Made by a program: the position numbers and the translations under genes. 64,000 nucleotides of DNA from Winogradskyella flava (GTDB lineage Bacteria > Bacteroidota > Bacteroidia > Flavobacteriales > Flavobacteriaceae), in the NCBI RefSeq assembly GCF_014243395.1, contig NZ_JACLCP010000001.1, positions 620,001 through 684,000 on the forward strand. Direction: 5' to 3'. Below are positions 27,003 to 35,815 of this stretch, in pieces. Positions within the stretch are counted from its first letter, which is position 1. Every line of letters starts with the position of its first letter. A model generated the notes under the pieces. That model was not told the DNA's origin and made no database searches. It worked only from the letters and a program-made list of their open reading frames with translations.

Positions 27003-27032
27003 TTGATATTTGATAAAAGCATAATACTTTTG
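27003..27032 (+). promoter_or_regulatory. thiL promoter, giving a very short or absent leader
   Basis: TTG (27003-27005), 19-base spacer, TACTTTTG (27025-27032), a good match to the Bacteroidota consensus. The ATG at 27037 is only four bases after the -7 element, so the transcript may be leaderless. Confidence 0.55.
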
Positions 27033-27036
27033 CAGA

Positions 27037-28089
27037 ATGATAGAAGACAAGAATCCAAAACGAACGCCTTTGAGCGAGCTAGGTGAATTTAAACTTATTG
27101 AGCACCTAACTAAACACTTTGAGATTACCCAAACATCTACAATAAAGAGTATTGGAGATGACGCTGCTGTTTTAGATCATGGAGATAAGCAAATAGTGGT
27201 TTCTACAGACCTATTGGTGGAGGGTGTACATTTTGATTTAAGCTATGTACCATTAAAGCATTTAGGTTACAAAGCTGTTATGGTAAATCTTTCGGATATC
27301 TATGCCATGAACGCGACCGCAACTCAAGTTACAATTTCTATTGCAGTTTCTAATCGCTTTCCATTAGAAGCACTAGAAGAATTATATGAAGGCATTACAA
27401 CAGCTGCAAAATTATACAATATTGATGTTGTTGGTGGAGATACAACTTCTGCAACGTCTGGTTTGATAATCTCAGTGACTGCAATTGGTGAGGTCAAAAA
27501 GGATAAAGTTGTTTTAAGATCTGGTGCAAAGCCAAATGACTTATTAGTAGTTACTGGAGACATAGGTGGTGCCTACATGGGATTACAAGTGCTGGAACGT
27601 GAAAAAGAAGTCTTTAAGGTCAATCCGAATTCGCAGCCAGATTTATCCATGTATACTTATATTATTGAGCGCCAATTAAAGCCTGAGGCTAGAAAAGATA
27701 TTATTGAACTTTTAGAAAAACTAGCTGTTACGCCTACAAGCATGATTGATATTAGTGACGGTCTATCTTCTGAAGTTATTCATTTGTGTAAACAAAGTAA
27801 GGTCGGTGTAGACGTTTATGAAAATAAGATTCCACTAGATCCACAAGTAATTTCCACTTGCGAGGAATTCAATATTGATAGTACGACAATTGCTTTAAAC
27901 GGAGGAGAGGACTACGAATTGTTGATGACAGTTTCTCAAGACGATTTTCCTAAAATAAAAGGGAATCCTAATTTAACTGTTATTGGTTACATCACAGAAG
28001 AAGAAAGAGGTATGCACTTGGTAACAAGAGCAGAAGAAAAAATACCAATTATAGCAAAAGGTTGGAACGCTCTTAATAATCAATCATAA
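27037..28089 (+). CDS. thiL: thiamine-monophosphate kinase
   Basis: A 350-residue ThiL, which phosphorylates thiamine monophosphate to thiamine diphosphate with ATP. Family motifs: LSELGEFKLIEHL, SIGDDAAVLDHG, VSTDLLVEGVHFDLSY (Mg/phosphate binding), VGGDTTSATSGLIISVTAIGE, PTSMIDISDGLSSEVIHLC and NGGEDYELLMTV. The ATG fits the family N-terminus. Cytosolic. Its stop overlaps the 3' end of a convergent zinc-ribbon gene by 17 bases. Confidence 0.96.
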   Translation: MIEDKNPKRTPLSELGEFKLIEHLTKHFEITQTSTIKSIGDDAAVLDHGDKQIVVSTDLLVEGVHFDLSYVPLKHLGYKAVMVNLSDIYAMNATATQVTISIAVSNRFPLEALEELYEGITTAAKLYNIDVVGGDTTSATSGLIISVTAIGEVKKDKVVLRSGAKPNDLLVVTGDIGGAYMGLQVLEREKEVFKVNPNSQPDLSMYTYIIERQLKPEARKDIIELLEKLAVTPTSMIDISDGLSSEVIHLCKQSKVGVDVYENKIPLDPQVISTCEEFNIDSTTIALNGGEDYELLMTVSQDDFPKIKGNPNLTVIGYITEEERGMHLVTRAEEKIPIIAKGWNALNNQS

Positions 28090-28303
28090 GAAGCTTTTGG
28101 CTCTTCTCCAATCGTTTGTTGTGAACGCGATTCAAAACAGAATTAATCTCTTTGTGTTTTGGTGTTAGAGGGATGAAATCTCCATTTCCATCTACGGTCA
28201 TTTCAGATTTGCAGTGTTTGCATTTGTATTCTTTGACATGATAGGTGACTATTTTAGAGACCTTGTAGTCGTGTCCAAATAACGAACAATAAATATTTTT
28301 CAT
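28073..28303 (-). CDS. DUF1660-like small zinc-ribbon protein (copy B)
   Basis: A 76-residue protein: MKNIYCSLFGHDYKVSK ... KEYKCKHCKSEM, then NGDFIPLTPKHKEINSVL. The C-x2-FGH and CxxC pairs are the putative metal ligands. It is most like copy C at 28389-28631 (both have TxHVKEYxCKxCK and ELTPKxxEINSxLxRxxN), so these two look like a tandem duplication; copy A at 21915 is more distant. Convergent overlap with thiL. Confidence 0.72.
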   Translation of the reverse strand: MKNIYCSLFGHDYKVSKIVTYHVKEYKCKHCKSEMTVDGNGDFIPLTPKHKEINSVLNRVHNKRLEKSQKLLMIDY

Positions 28304-28388
28304 TTAGCTTAGGAGTGGTATTATTATTAAGGGTTTAGTCAAGGGCTTCTAAATATAATAAAACTACTTATTCACAAGTTATTAACAA

Positions 28389-28631
28389 TCAATAAATCGA
28401 TGAACTGATTGTTTTTCGCTTTAAACGCATCATACGATTATTGTAAATACGTTCGAGAGCAGAATTTATCTCTTGAAATTTGGGTGTTAATTCTATTAGT
28501 TTACCGTTGCTATTTGTTGTCAATTGTTTTTTGCAGCATTTGCAAGTGTATTCTTTGACATGGTTGGTTACTTTTTTGGTCACTTCATAGTTATGCCCAA
28601 AGAAGTCGCAGTACAATTTAGTAGGTGTCAT
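28389..28631 (-). CDS. DUF1660-like small zinc-ribbon protein (copy C)
   Basis: An 80-residue protein starting MTPTKLYCDFFGHNYEVTKK with HVKEYTCKCCKKQL and LIELTPKFQEINSALERI. ATG at 28631 is preferred; a TTG at 28667 would add 12 residues. Same arrangement of Cys, GH and CxxC as copies A and B. It lies 85 bases upstream of copy B on the same strand, so the two may be co-transcribed. Function unknown. Confidence 0.7.
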   Translation of the reverse strand: MTPTKLYCDFFGHNYEVTKKVTNHVKEYTCKCCKKQLTTNSNGKLIELTPKFQEINSALERIYNNRMMRLKRKTISSSIY

Positions 28632-28709
28632 AGGTTGAGTTCTTAAAGATAATTTTTTATTCGGCAAGTAAATTTAGTTAAAAACATATCAAAAAAACGT
28701 TTAAAAGAT

Positions 28710-29486
28710 TTATTTTTCGACGAAACGACTTATAATGTAAGGTAATTCTGATTTATTTTCAATATGACTCATGTGTCCACTAGGTAATTCTAAATACTCA
28801 ATATTAGTTGTATTGATTTTTTCTATGGTTTTTTTGCTGTCAACCAAGGTGTCTTTTTTTCCGATCAGGATAAGTTTTTGACCTTTTAAATGTTTAAAAA
28901 CATGAAGTCGATCGGGCCTTAGCTTCATACCCTCTTGAGCTGCGATATAACCTTGTACTGAAGTTTGAAGTGCTAATTGTAACGCATGATCATAAGCTTT
29001 TGTAAATCGCTCTTTACTTTCAGGTGCAAATAGATTTGAAAAAGACAAACAGATTAAACTCTTATAGTCGACCTTAGCCATTTCTATTGCTCTTGTTCTA
29101 ATGAGGTGTTTTTCGATATCATCGGCTTCAAAAGTAGAATTCATTAAACAAAGACCAGAAAATAGTTCTGGTTGTTTTTCGGCTAAAGCTAAGGCGGCAT
29201 AACCTCCCATGGAATGTCCAATACACTTGACTCGTGTAATGTTGAGATGCTTAAGTACAGCCAAAACGGCATCAGCCATATCGTCCATAGTGTGTACATA
29301 ACCTATACAACCTGTTCTTCCATGGCCTAATAAATCTATGCAAACAACTTGATATCTTTTTCCTAATTCCGGAGCTAAATCATTCCACATATCGACATTT
29401 TCTAAAAAGCCATGTAGAAGAACTATCGCCTTCCCTTTGCCAGTTGTGGTAAAGTGAACATCAATATGTTTATATTCCAAAATCAT
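28710..29486 (-). CDS. alpha/beta hydrolase
   Basis: A 258-residue alpha/beta hydrolase. The oxyanion strand is VLLHGFLENVDMW, the nucleophile elbow GHSMGG (Ser), the late acid probably in LIGKKDTLVD and the catalytic His in SGHMSHIENK. No signal peptide. ATG at 29486 chosen: an upstream TTG at 29507 overlaps the promoter. Substrate not predictable; the family includes esterases, lipases and haloperoxidases. Confidence 0.88.
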   Translation of the reverse strand: MILEYKHIDVHFTTTGKGKAIVLLHGFLENVDMWNDLAPELGKRYQVVCIDLLGHGRTGCIGYVHTMDDMADAVLAVLKHLNITRVKCIGHSMGGYAALALAEKQPELFSGLCLMNSTFEADDIEKHLIRTRAIEMAKVDYKSLICLSFSNLFAPESKERFTKAYDHALQLALQTSVQGYIAAQEGMKLRPDRLHVFKHLKGQKLILIGKKDTLVDSKKTIEKINTTNIEYLELPSGHMSHIENKSELPYIISRFVEK

Positions 29487-29491
29487 CGCTA

Positions 29492-29525
29492 CAAAGATAG
29501 ATTTCAAAATACAGTTTCAGACAAA
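29492..29525 (-). promoter_or_regulatory. promoter of the alpha/beta hydrolase gene
   Basis: Minus strand TTTG (29525-29522), 22-base spacer, TATCTTTG (29499-29492). The -7 element ends five bases before the ATG at 29486, again suggesting a leaderless or near-leaderless transcript. Confidence 0.45.
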
Positions 29526-29544
29526 ACATGAGTAATCATTTTAG

Positions 29545-29552
29545 TATATTTG
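29545..29552 (+). promoter_or_regulatory. candidate -7 element of the serine hydrolase gene
   Basis: TATATTTG fits TAnnTTTG and lies 30 bases before the ATG at 29583. No clear -33 TTG. Confidence 0.35.
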
Positions 29553-29582
29553 GTTGCTTTCAAAATTAAAATTCTAAACTCT

Positions 29583-31133
29583 ATGTTACCCAAGCGATTT
29601 TTGATTCTTCTCTTTTTAACAATTGCCATTTCTGTGCAAGCCCAGATTAATGAGCAAGAACTTGATAAACTTATTCAAGAAACCTTAACCACTTTTGATG
29701 TTCCTGGAATTTCAGTAGGCGTCTTTAAAGATGGAAAAGTGGTTTATGCCAAAGGTCATGGGGTACGGTCTTTGACGAATAAAAAAGATATGAATGGCGA
29801 AACTCTAGTTGGAGTTGCGTCAAACAGTAAGGGATTTACATGTTTTGCTTTGGCGATGATGGTCGATGAAGGTAAATTGAATTGGGACGATCCCGTTCGC
29901 AAGTACATTCCAGAATTTCAATTGCACGACCCTTGGGTGACCGAACATTTTACAGTTAGAGATTTAGTGACCCATCGCAGTGGCATGGGATTAGGTGCAG
30001 GAGATTTGATGTTTTTTCCAGAAGGTAATGATTTTTCAGTAAAAGATGTCATTAATAATGTGAAGTACTTAGAACCAGAAACCTCTTTTAGAAGCAAATT
30101 TGCCTACAATAATAATATGTTCATAATCGCTGGTGAAGTTTTAAAGCGTGTCAGTGGTTTGTCTTGGGAAGATTTTATTGAAACAAAGATTATGAAACCT
30201 GTTGGTATGAAAAACTCCAAAGCGTCTTACAATCGAGTGACGGACAAATCGAATATTATAGACGCGCACACCAGAGCTGAAGGTGAGGTAATTCAAATTC
30301 CGCATGATTGGAGCGAAACAGCGAATGCAGCAGGAGGTATTGTTAGTAATGTGCCTGATATGTTGGCTTGGGCAAAATTTTTAATGAATGATGCCGTGAC
30401 TGAAAGTGGTGAACGTCTATTAGATAAAGACTTGTTTCATGAGTTGTGGCAATTACAAACACCATTAAGTGTGCGACCAGGAGATTGGTATAATTCCAAC
30501 TTTAGAGGTTATGGATTGGGTTGGTTTCTAACCGATGTCAAAGGTGGGCATAAACAAGTCTATCATACAGGAGGATTATTAGGTACGGTAACTCAGTTTA
30601 CTATGATTCCAGATTTAGATTTAGCCATTGTAGTATTGACCAATCAAATGAATGGCAACGCTTTTAATGCGATAACTAATACCATTAAAGATTCTTATTT
30701 AGGTTATGAGAACAGGAATTGGTTAAAAACCTATGGAGAGCGAAATGCAAAATATTTAAAATATAATGACAGTATTAAAGCTGAAGTCTTTAAACAAGTA
30801 GAAAAAATAAAAAGCAGCGTAACACTTCCAAAGCCAGAACAAATCGTTGGTACTTATACCGACGATTGGTTTGGAGACATTACTATTGCTCATGATGGTA
30901 AGTCTTATAGTATAGCATGTAAGCGTTCTGCACGATTGTTTGGAGAACTATTGCCATATAATGCCACGACTTATGTCGCCAAATGGAATGACAGGAGTTA
31001 CGATGCGGATGTTTTTGTACAGTTTACCTTTAACGAAAAAGGTGAAGTGGTTGCGGCAAGTATGAAATACATAGCGCCTATTACCGATTTTAGTTTCGAC
31101 TTTCACGATTTAGAACTTAAAAAGACCAACTAG
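29583..31133 (+). CDS. exported serine hydrolase of the class C beta-lactamase fold
   Basis: A 516-residue secreted hydrolase. Signal peptide MLPKRFLILLFLTIAISVQAQ. The beta-lactamase/DD-peptidase (S12) catalytic set is visible: SxxK in GVASNSKGFTC, YxN in FAYNNNMF and HxG in VYHTGGLLG. LVTHRSGMG is a further family signature. The C-terminal ~100 residues (PEQIVGTYTDDWFGDITI) are a DUF3471-like beta-domain. Such proteins are esterases, D-amino peptidases or unknown; antibiotic hydrolysis should not be assumed. ATG at 29583 is chosen because it starts the signal peptide. brnQ follows with no gap. Confidence 0.9.
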   Translation: MLPKRFLILLFLTIAISVQAQINEQELDKLIQETLTTFDVPGISVGVFKDGKVVYAKGHGVRSLTNKKDMNGETLVGVASNSKGFTCFALAMMVDEGKLNWDDPVRKYIPEFQLHDPWVTEHFTVRDLVTHRSGMGLGAGDLMFFPEGNDFSVKDVINNVKYLEPETSFRSKFAYNNNMFIIAGEVLKRVSGLSWEDFIETKIMKPVGMKNSKASYNRVTDKSNIIDAHTRAEGEVIQIPHDWSETANAAGGIVSNVPDMLAWAKFLMNDAVTESGERLLDKDLFHELWQLQTPLSVRPGDWYNSNFRGYGLGWFLTDVKGGHKQVYHTGGLLGTVTQFTMIPDLDLAIVVLTNQMNGNAFNAITNTIKDSYLGYENRNWLKTYGERNAKYLKYNDSIKAEVFKQVEKIKSSVTLPKPEQIVGTYTDDWFGDITIAHDGKSYSIACKRSARLFGELLPYNATTYVAKWNDRSYDADVFVQFTFNEKGEVVAASMKYIAPITDFSFDFHDLELKKTN

Positions 31134-32444
31134 GTGAACATACAACGCAAAGAGCTTTTAGTCACGAGTTTCGCTCTATTTTCCCTGTTTTTTGGTGCAG
31201 GAAACTTATTATTACCACCATTATTAGGCTACAATGCAGGTGAAAACTGGCTATGGGTGACCATAGGCTTTATGATCACAGCTGTAGTCATTCCTATAAT
31301 AGGGATTTTAGCACATGCACGACTTCAAGGAACGCTGTTCGATTTTGGTAAAAAGGTATCTCCAGTTTTTAGTCTAATTTATTGTATTATCATCTATATC
31401 ATTGCCGTTGCCATTCCCTCACCAAGAACGGCTGCCGCAACACACGAAATCGCCATTCATCCTGCCTTTGGCACGAGTCCATTGTTAACGAGTGCGATTT
31501 ACTTTTCGCTAGTATTGATATTTGTGCTGAATCGATCAAAAATTTTGAATGTTATAGGAAAGTTCTTAACGCCATTTATTGTGATTATGCTTTTAGCCGT
31601 CATTGGCATTGGTCTATCATCTTCAACATTTACAACAGGAGTTTCACAATTTGAAACACCAATTGTCACAGGAATATTAGAAGGTTATCAAACCTTTGAT
31701 GCCATTGGAGCAGTGGTTGTTGGTGCTGTAATTATTATATCCTTAAAGTTTAAAAATATGAAGGTGAGTGCGTTTGAATCTAAACGTAAGCTCATACGAC
31801 AATCGGGATTTATAGCTGGTACAGGTTTATTTATTATCTATGCAGGCTTAATTTCCGTTGGTGCCTATTATGGTTCTGAAATTGAAGTCAACTCAGAATT
31901 AAGTAGCGATATGCAACGTGCTAATTTGTTACGAGGGATTAGTATTGCATCGTTAGGTGAATTTGGAAATACCGTGTTAAGCATACTCATTTCCTTAGCT
32001 TGTTTTACAACGGCCATTGGTATCGTTGCTGGTACAGCCGATTATTTTAAAGGCTTGCTCAACGATTCGCAAACGGTCTATATACTTACAGCAATTATAG
32101 CATGTGTGCTAGGTGTAGTGGTTGGCCAGTTGGATTTTAATTCCATTATTATGGTTGCCGTTCCTGTGTTATTGTGTGTTTATCCAATCACTATTATATT
32201 GATTTTATTGAATGTCTTGCCAGAACGATTGGCCACACCATTTGTGTTTAGAGTCGTAGTTTTCATTACGTTTCTATTTAGCATTCCTGACGTTGTTGGG
32301 TTTATTTCACCTTCGGAAGGGCTAAAAACATTCACGGCATTTATTCCTTTTGCAAAACACAGTTTGGGTTGGGTCTTACCAGCTTTACTGGCTTTTATTG
32401 TGACTTCATTACTACAATCCAAGTCGACTACGGCCAAGGCATAG
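31134..32444 (+). CDS. brnQ: branched-chain amino acid transporter BrnQ (LIVCS family)
   Basis: A 436-residue inner-membrane transporter with about 12 hydrophobic segments. The N-terminus LLVTSFALFSLFFGAGNLLLPPLLGYNAG is the LIVCS hallmark, followed by PSPRTAAATHE. It imports leucine, isoleucine and valine with a cation. The start is GTG at 31134, directly after the serine hydrolase stop codon (TAG at 31131-31133), so translation is probably coupled; the next gene is lysC. Confidence 0.92.
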   Translation: MNIQRKELLVTSFALFSLFFGAGNLLLPPLLGYNAGENWLWVTIGFMITAVVIPIIGILAHARLQGTLFDFGKKVSPVFSLIYCIIIYIIAVAIPSPRTAAATHEIAIHPAFGTSPLLTSAIYFSLVLIFVLNRSKILNVIGKFLTPFIVIMLLAVIGIGLSSSTFTTGVSQFETPIVTGILEGYQTFDAIGAVVVGAVIIISLKFKNMKVSAFESKRKLIRQSGFIAGTGLFIIYAGLISVGAYYGSEIEVNSELSSDMQRANLLRGISIASLGEFGNTVLSILISLACFTTAIGIVAGTADYFKGLLNDSQTVYILTAIIACVLGVVVGQLDFNSIIMVAVPVLLCVYPITIILILLNVLPERLATPFVFRVVVFITFLFSIPDVVGFISPSEGLKTFTAFIPFAKHSLGWVLPALLAFIVTSLLQSKSTTAKA

Positions 32445-32528
32445 CCAAACAATTTTGTTAAATAGTTAACAAAATGTACAAAATTAGACTATTTCTGTCA
32501 TTTTTATGTGCAAGATTATTTTGGTATC

Positions 32529-32536
32529 TACATTTG
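32529..32536 (+). promoter_or_regulatory. candidate -7 element of lysC
   Basis: TACATTTG matches TAnnTTTG and is 16 bases before the lysC ATG; the -33 box is not clear. Confidence 0.3.
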
Positions 32537-32552
32537 TCCAAAGTTTTAAGTC

Positions 32553-33881
32553 ATGCTAGTATATAAGTTTGGAGGGACATCCGTTGGTTCAGTAGAGAAC
32601 ATGAACCACGTTAAGGATATTATTAATACAGAAGATAAAAAGATCGTGGTATTATCTGCCATGTCAGGAACAACAAATGCGTTAGTAGATATATCAGATG
32701 CTATTGAAAGGAAAGATACAGATTCAGCTTTAGAGCAAATCAATACACTTTTCAATACGTACAGAAAAACGGTTTCAGATTTAATCACCCATGAAGACTT
32801 GAGCGCTGAAGTCAATGACTATGTTAATTTGGTATTTAACGATTTAATTGAAACAGCAAATCAACCATACAGTTCACTATTGCACAATACTATCGTGGCT
32901 AAAGGTGAGTTGCTATCTACGTTTATGTTTAGCCGACTGCTGCAGCAAGAGGGTTTAAAAGCAGCATTGCTGCCTGCACTTGACTTTATGAGAATAGACA
33001 GAACCAATGAGCCAGATAATTTTTATATCCAACAAAATATTAATAGGCTTATCTCATCTGGTGACGATGTCGATATTTATATTACTCAAGGCTTTATTTG
33101 CTTGGATGCTGAAGGTGCTATTACAAATCTTCAACGTGGTGGGAGTGATTACACCGCAACAATAATTGGCGCAGCGGTTGAAGCAGATGAGGTACAAATA
33201 TGGACTGACATCGATGGATTTCATAATAACGATCCAAGATATGTAAACGATACCACAGCCTTATCACATTTGTCTTATGATGAAGCCGCAGAGTTGGCCT
33301 ACTTTGGGGCAAAGATTTTACATCCACAAACCGTGATGCCAGTAAGGAATTTAGATATTCCATTGCGTTTAAAAAACACCATGGCACCAGATGCTCATGG
33401 CACATTAATTACCAATAAAGTTTATGGTGAGGGCATCAAGGCCGTAGCGGCCAAAGATGGTATCACGGCCATAAAAATAAAATCTGTGAGGATGTTATTG
33501 GCGCACGGATTTTTAAAGAAAGTCTTTGAGGTTTTTGAACGTTATGAAACATCTATTGATATGATTACCACCTCAGAAATTGCCGTGTCATTAACTATTG
33601 ACAACACTACTCATCTAGAAGATATTATCAATGAACTCGAACAATTCGCAACGGTTGAAGTTGACGACTATATGAGTATTGTATGTTTGGTGGGTAACCA
33701 AATTATTTACCATCCGGATACACCAGAATTATTTCAGGTTTTGCAAGATGTGAATGTACGTATGATTGCTTATGGAGGAAGCAATAACAATATTTCACTA
33801 TTAGTAAATACCAGTGATAAATTAGAAAGTTTACAGAAGTTACAGCGCTATGTTTTTGAGAGGAATGCTATAGAAGTTTAA
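32553..33881 (+). CDS. lysC: aspartate kinase (monofunctional)
   Basis: A 442-residue aspartokinase, first step of the lysine, threonine and methionine pathway. N-terminal KFGGTSVGSVENM, LQRGGSDYTATIIGAAVEADEVQIWTDIDGF split motifs and FGAKILHPQTVMP define the kinase domain. The last ~150 residues carry two ACT domains (FLKKVFEVFERYETSIDMITTSE and NVRMIAYGGSNNNISLLV) for feedback control by end products. No fused homoserine dehydrogenase. Confidence 0.95.
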   Translation: MLVYKFGGTSVGSVENMNHVKDIINTEDKKIVVLSAMSGTTNALVDISDAIERKDTDSALEQINTLFNTYRKTVSDLITHEDLSAEVNDYVNLVFNDLIETANQPYSSLLHNTIVAKGELLSTFMFSRLLQQEGLKAALLPALDFMRIDRTNEPDNFYIQQNINRLISSGDDVDIYITQGFICLDAEGAITNLQRGGSDYTATIIGAAVEADEVQIWTDIDGFHNNDPRYVNDTTALSHLSYDEAAELAYFGAKILHPQTVMPVRNLDIPLRLKNTMAPDAHGTLITNKVYGEGIKAVAAKDGITAIKIKSVRMLLAHGFLKKVFEVFERYETSIDMITTSEIAVSLTIDNTTHLEDIINELEQFATVEVDDYMSIVCLVGNQIIYHPDTPELFQVLQDVNVRMIAYGGSNNNISLLVNTSDKLESLQKLQRYVFERNAIEV

Positions 33882-33893
33882 AAACATGCTCTT

Positions 33894-35183
33894 TTAATTC
33901 ATCAACTCTTCAATCTCCTCAACTTCAATTGGGATATTCCGCATCAAATTAAACGGTTCACCAGAGTCTTGGATGACTACATCATCCTCTAAACGAATAC
34001 CAAAACCTTCATCTGGAATATAGATGCCAGGTTCAACTGTAAAGACCATATTGGCTTGCATTGGTTCATGTAAGAGCCCATAATCGTGGGTGTCCAAACC
34101 GATGTGGTGAGATGTACCATGCATAAAGTACTTTTTATACGCTGGCCAATCTGGGTTTTCGTTTTGTACATCAGCTTTGTCTATTAATCCTAAGCCTAAG
34201 AGTTCGGACGTCATAAGTTTCCCAACTTCGATATGGTATTGCTCCCAAAGTGTACCAGGAACTAGCATTTTGGTGGCTTCGTCTTTTACACGATTCACGG
34301 CGTTATAGACGGCTTTTTGTCTGTCCGTAAATTTACCTGATACTGGTATGGTACGTGTCATGTCACTAGAGTAATTCGCGTATTCGGCCCCAACATCCAT
34401 CAAAATCAAATCACCCGACTTACATTGCTGGTTGTTTTCTATGTAGTGTAAGACATTGGCATTATTTCCAGCCGCAATAATCGGTGTATAGGCAAAGCCT
34501 TTTGAGCGGTTATTGAGAAACTCGTGCATAAATTCGGCTTCGATATTATATTCCCAAACGTCTGGTTTTACAAAATTAAGAACACGTCTAAATCCTTTTT
34601 CCGTAATATCACAGGCTTTTTGTATCAGGTCTAGTTCTATTGGGTCTTTCACAGAGCGCAAGCGCTGTAAAATAGGATTACTCTTAGCCACACTATGCGC
34701 AGGATATTTGTCCTTGAGCCATTTGGTAAAGCGGTCTTCGCGTGTTTCGGTCTCTACATTGGCCCTGTAATGCTCATTGGTATTAATGTAAACCGTATCG
34801 CATTGCGTCATGAGCTCAAACATTATTTTTTCAAGGTCTTGCAACCAATAGACGGTTTTAATTCCGGAGGTTTTTAAAGCGGCTTCTTTAGTTAGTTTTT
34901 CACCTTCCCAAACGGCAATATGATCGTTGGTTTCTTTTAAGAATAAAATCTCACGATGTTTTTCCTTTGGGCAATCTGGGAACAGTACCAAAATACTTTC
35001 TTCCTGATCAACGCCACTCAAATAGAAAATATCTCTGTGCTGGGCAAAAGGCAATGTACTATCGGCACTTACAGGATAAATGTCATTAGAGTTAAATACG
35101 GCCAAACTACTCGGCTTCATTTGCGCCATAAAGTTGTTTCGGTTTTTTATAAAGAGCTTGTTGTCTATTAGATCGTATTTCAT
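33894..35183 (-). CDS. aminopeptidase P family protein (Xaa-Pro aminopeptidase)
   Basis: A 429-residue M24B metallopeptidase that removes an N-terminal residue before proline. The N-terminal AMP_N domain has SNDIYPVSADSTLPFAQHRDIFYLSGVDQ. The pita-bread domain holds the metal ligands: Asp in ILMDVGAEYANYSSDMTRT (two Asp), His in HGTSHHIGLDTHD, Glu in VEPGIYIPDEGFG and Glu in RLEDDVVI. No signal peptide. Convergent with lysC, 12 bases between stops. Confidence 0.94.
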   Translation of the reverse strand: MKYDLIDNKLFIKNRNNFMAQMKPSSLAVFNSNDIYPVSADSTLPFAQHRDIFYLSGVDQEESILVLFPDCPKEKHREILFLKETNDHIAVWEGEKLTKEAALKTSGIKTVYWLQDLEKIMFELMTQCDTVYINTNEHYRANVETETREDRFTKWLKDKYPAHSVAKSNPILQRLRSVKDPIELDLIQKACDITEKGFRRVLNFVKPDVWEYNIEAEFMHEFLNNRSKGFAYTPIIAAGNNANVLHYIENNQQCKSGDLILMDVGAEYANYSSDMTRTIPVSGKFTDRQKAVYNAVNRVKDEATKMLVPGTLWEQYHIEVGKLMTSELLGLGLIDKADVQNENPDWPAYKKYFMHGTSHHIGLDTHDYGLLHEPMQANMVFTVEPGIYIPDEGFGIRLEDDVVIQDSGEPFNLMRNIPIEVEEIEELMN

Positions 35184-35198
35184 TGAAAATCTATTTTC

Positions 35199-35218
35199 AT
35201 TTCCACGAAAGTGGAAAT
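35199..35218. repeat. short perfect hairpin ATTTCCAC-GAAA-GTGGAAAT
   Basis: Perfect 8-bp stem with a GAAA tetraloop, 16 bases upstream of the aminopeptidase start. It looks like the REP-like hairpins that recur in flavobacterial intergenic DNA, although only one copy is seen here. It could also act in the leader of the aminopeptidase gene. Confidence 0.5.
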
Positions 35219-35262
35219 CTCATTAAACATAGCGGTTCCTCAAAAATACTATTTTGAAAGGC

Positions 35263-35297
35263 ATAAAAAAAGGCAATCTATCATAAGATTGCCTTTT
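35263..35297 (-). terminator. terminator of the glycine-zipper gene
   Basis: AAAAGGCAATCT (35268-35279) pairs perfectly with AGATTGCCTTTT (35286-35297); the A-run at 35265-35271 gives a U-run on the minus transcript. Lies 21 bases after the small gene's stop. Confidence 0.8.
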
Positions 35298-35317
35298 GTA
35301 ATATTGAGAGGTAAAAG

Positions 35318-35617
35318 TTATTTAGCCATAGCCTTTTTTACCATTCCTATGATAGCCATTACAATTCCGCCACCAACACCACCTCCAGCGACACTACCTA
35401 AAATACTACTCAGATCCATACTGGTCGATGCTTCTGCAGCTTCTGCGCCACCTAGTCCTAACATGCCAAGAACTGTTCCGCCTAGTCCACCTCCAAGAAT
35501 ACCAACAATGGAGTTCCATAATGTGCCTAAGGATGATCCTTTCATAAGTTTGCCAGCTAAATTACCACCAACGGCGCCACTGACAAGTTGAATAATTAAG
35601 GGTAAATACTCTTCCAT
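35318..35617 (-). CDS. small glycine-zipper membrane protein
   Basis: A 99-residue hydrophobic protein with glycine-zipper stretches: VSGAVGGNLAGKLMKG, IVGILGGGLGGTVLGMLGLGG and SVAGGGVGGGIVMAIIGMVKKAM. Two or three membrane-active helices are likely. No signal peptide with cleavage site. Its own terminator is present, so it is probably a separate transcript. Similar short Gly-rich proteins are common and uncharacterised in flavobacteria. Confidence 0.75.
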   Translation of the reverse strand: MEEYLPLIIQLVSGAVGGNLAGKLMKGSSLGTLWNSIVGILGGGLGGTVLGMLGLGGAEAAEASTSMDLSSILGSVAGGGVGGGIVMAIIGMVKKAMAK

Positions 35618-35815
35618 TTTTATATAAATTTATTAGTTAATTGCGCTAAATGTAATAAAATTATATAATAAAATGTTAAAAAATAATTATATCCTCATTT
35701 TATTAATTAAAAAATTATCAAAACAATAACGACAGAGATATCCAAACTTTAAAGGATTTACTTGATGATTCTAGCATTATTTACTAATTTCAAAATCTAT
35801 TAAATCCAACCAAAA

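Noticed and set aside
29583..31133. Serine hydrolase as an antibiotic-resistance beta-lactamase
   Set aside because: SxxK, YxN and HxG are present, but the fold is shared by many esterases and peptidases, and a DUF3471-like C-terminal domain points away from resistance.
35211..35591. Plus-strand frame of 126 codons over the glycine-zipper gene
   Set aside because: Its Pro/Ser-rich translation is the complement of Gly/Ala-rich codons and it runs through a terminator hairpin.
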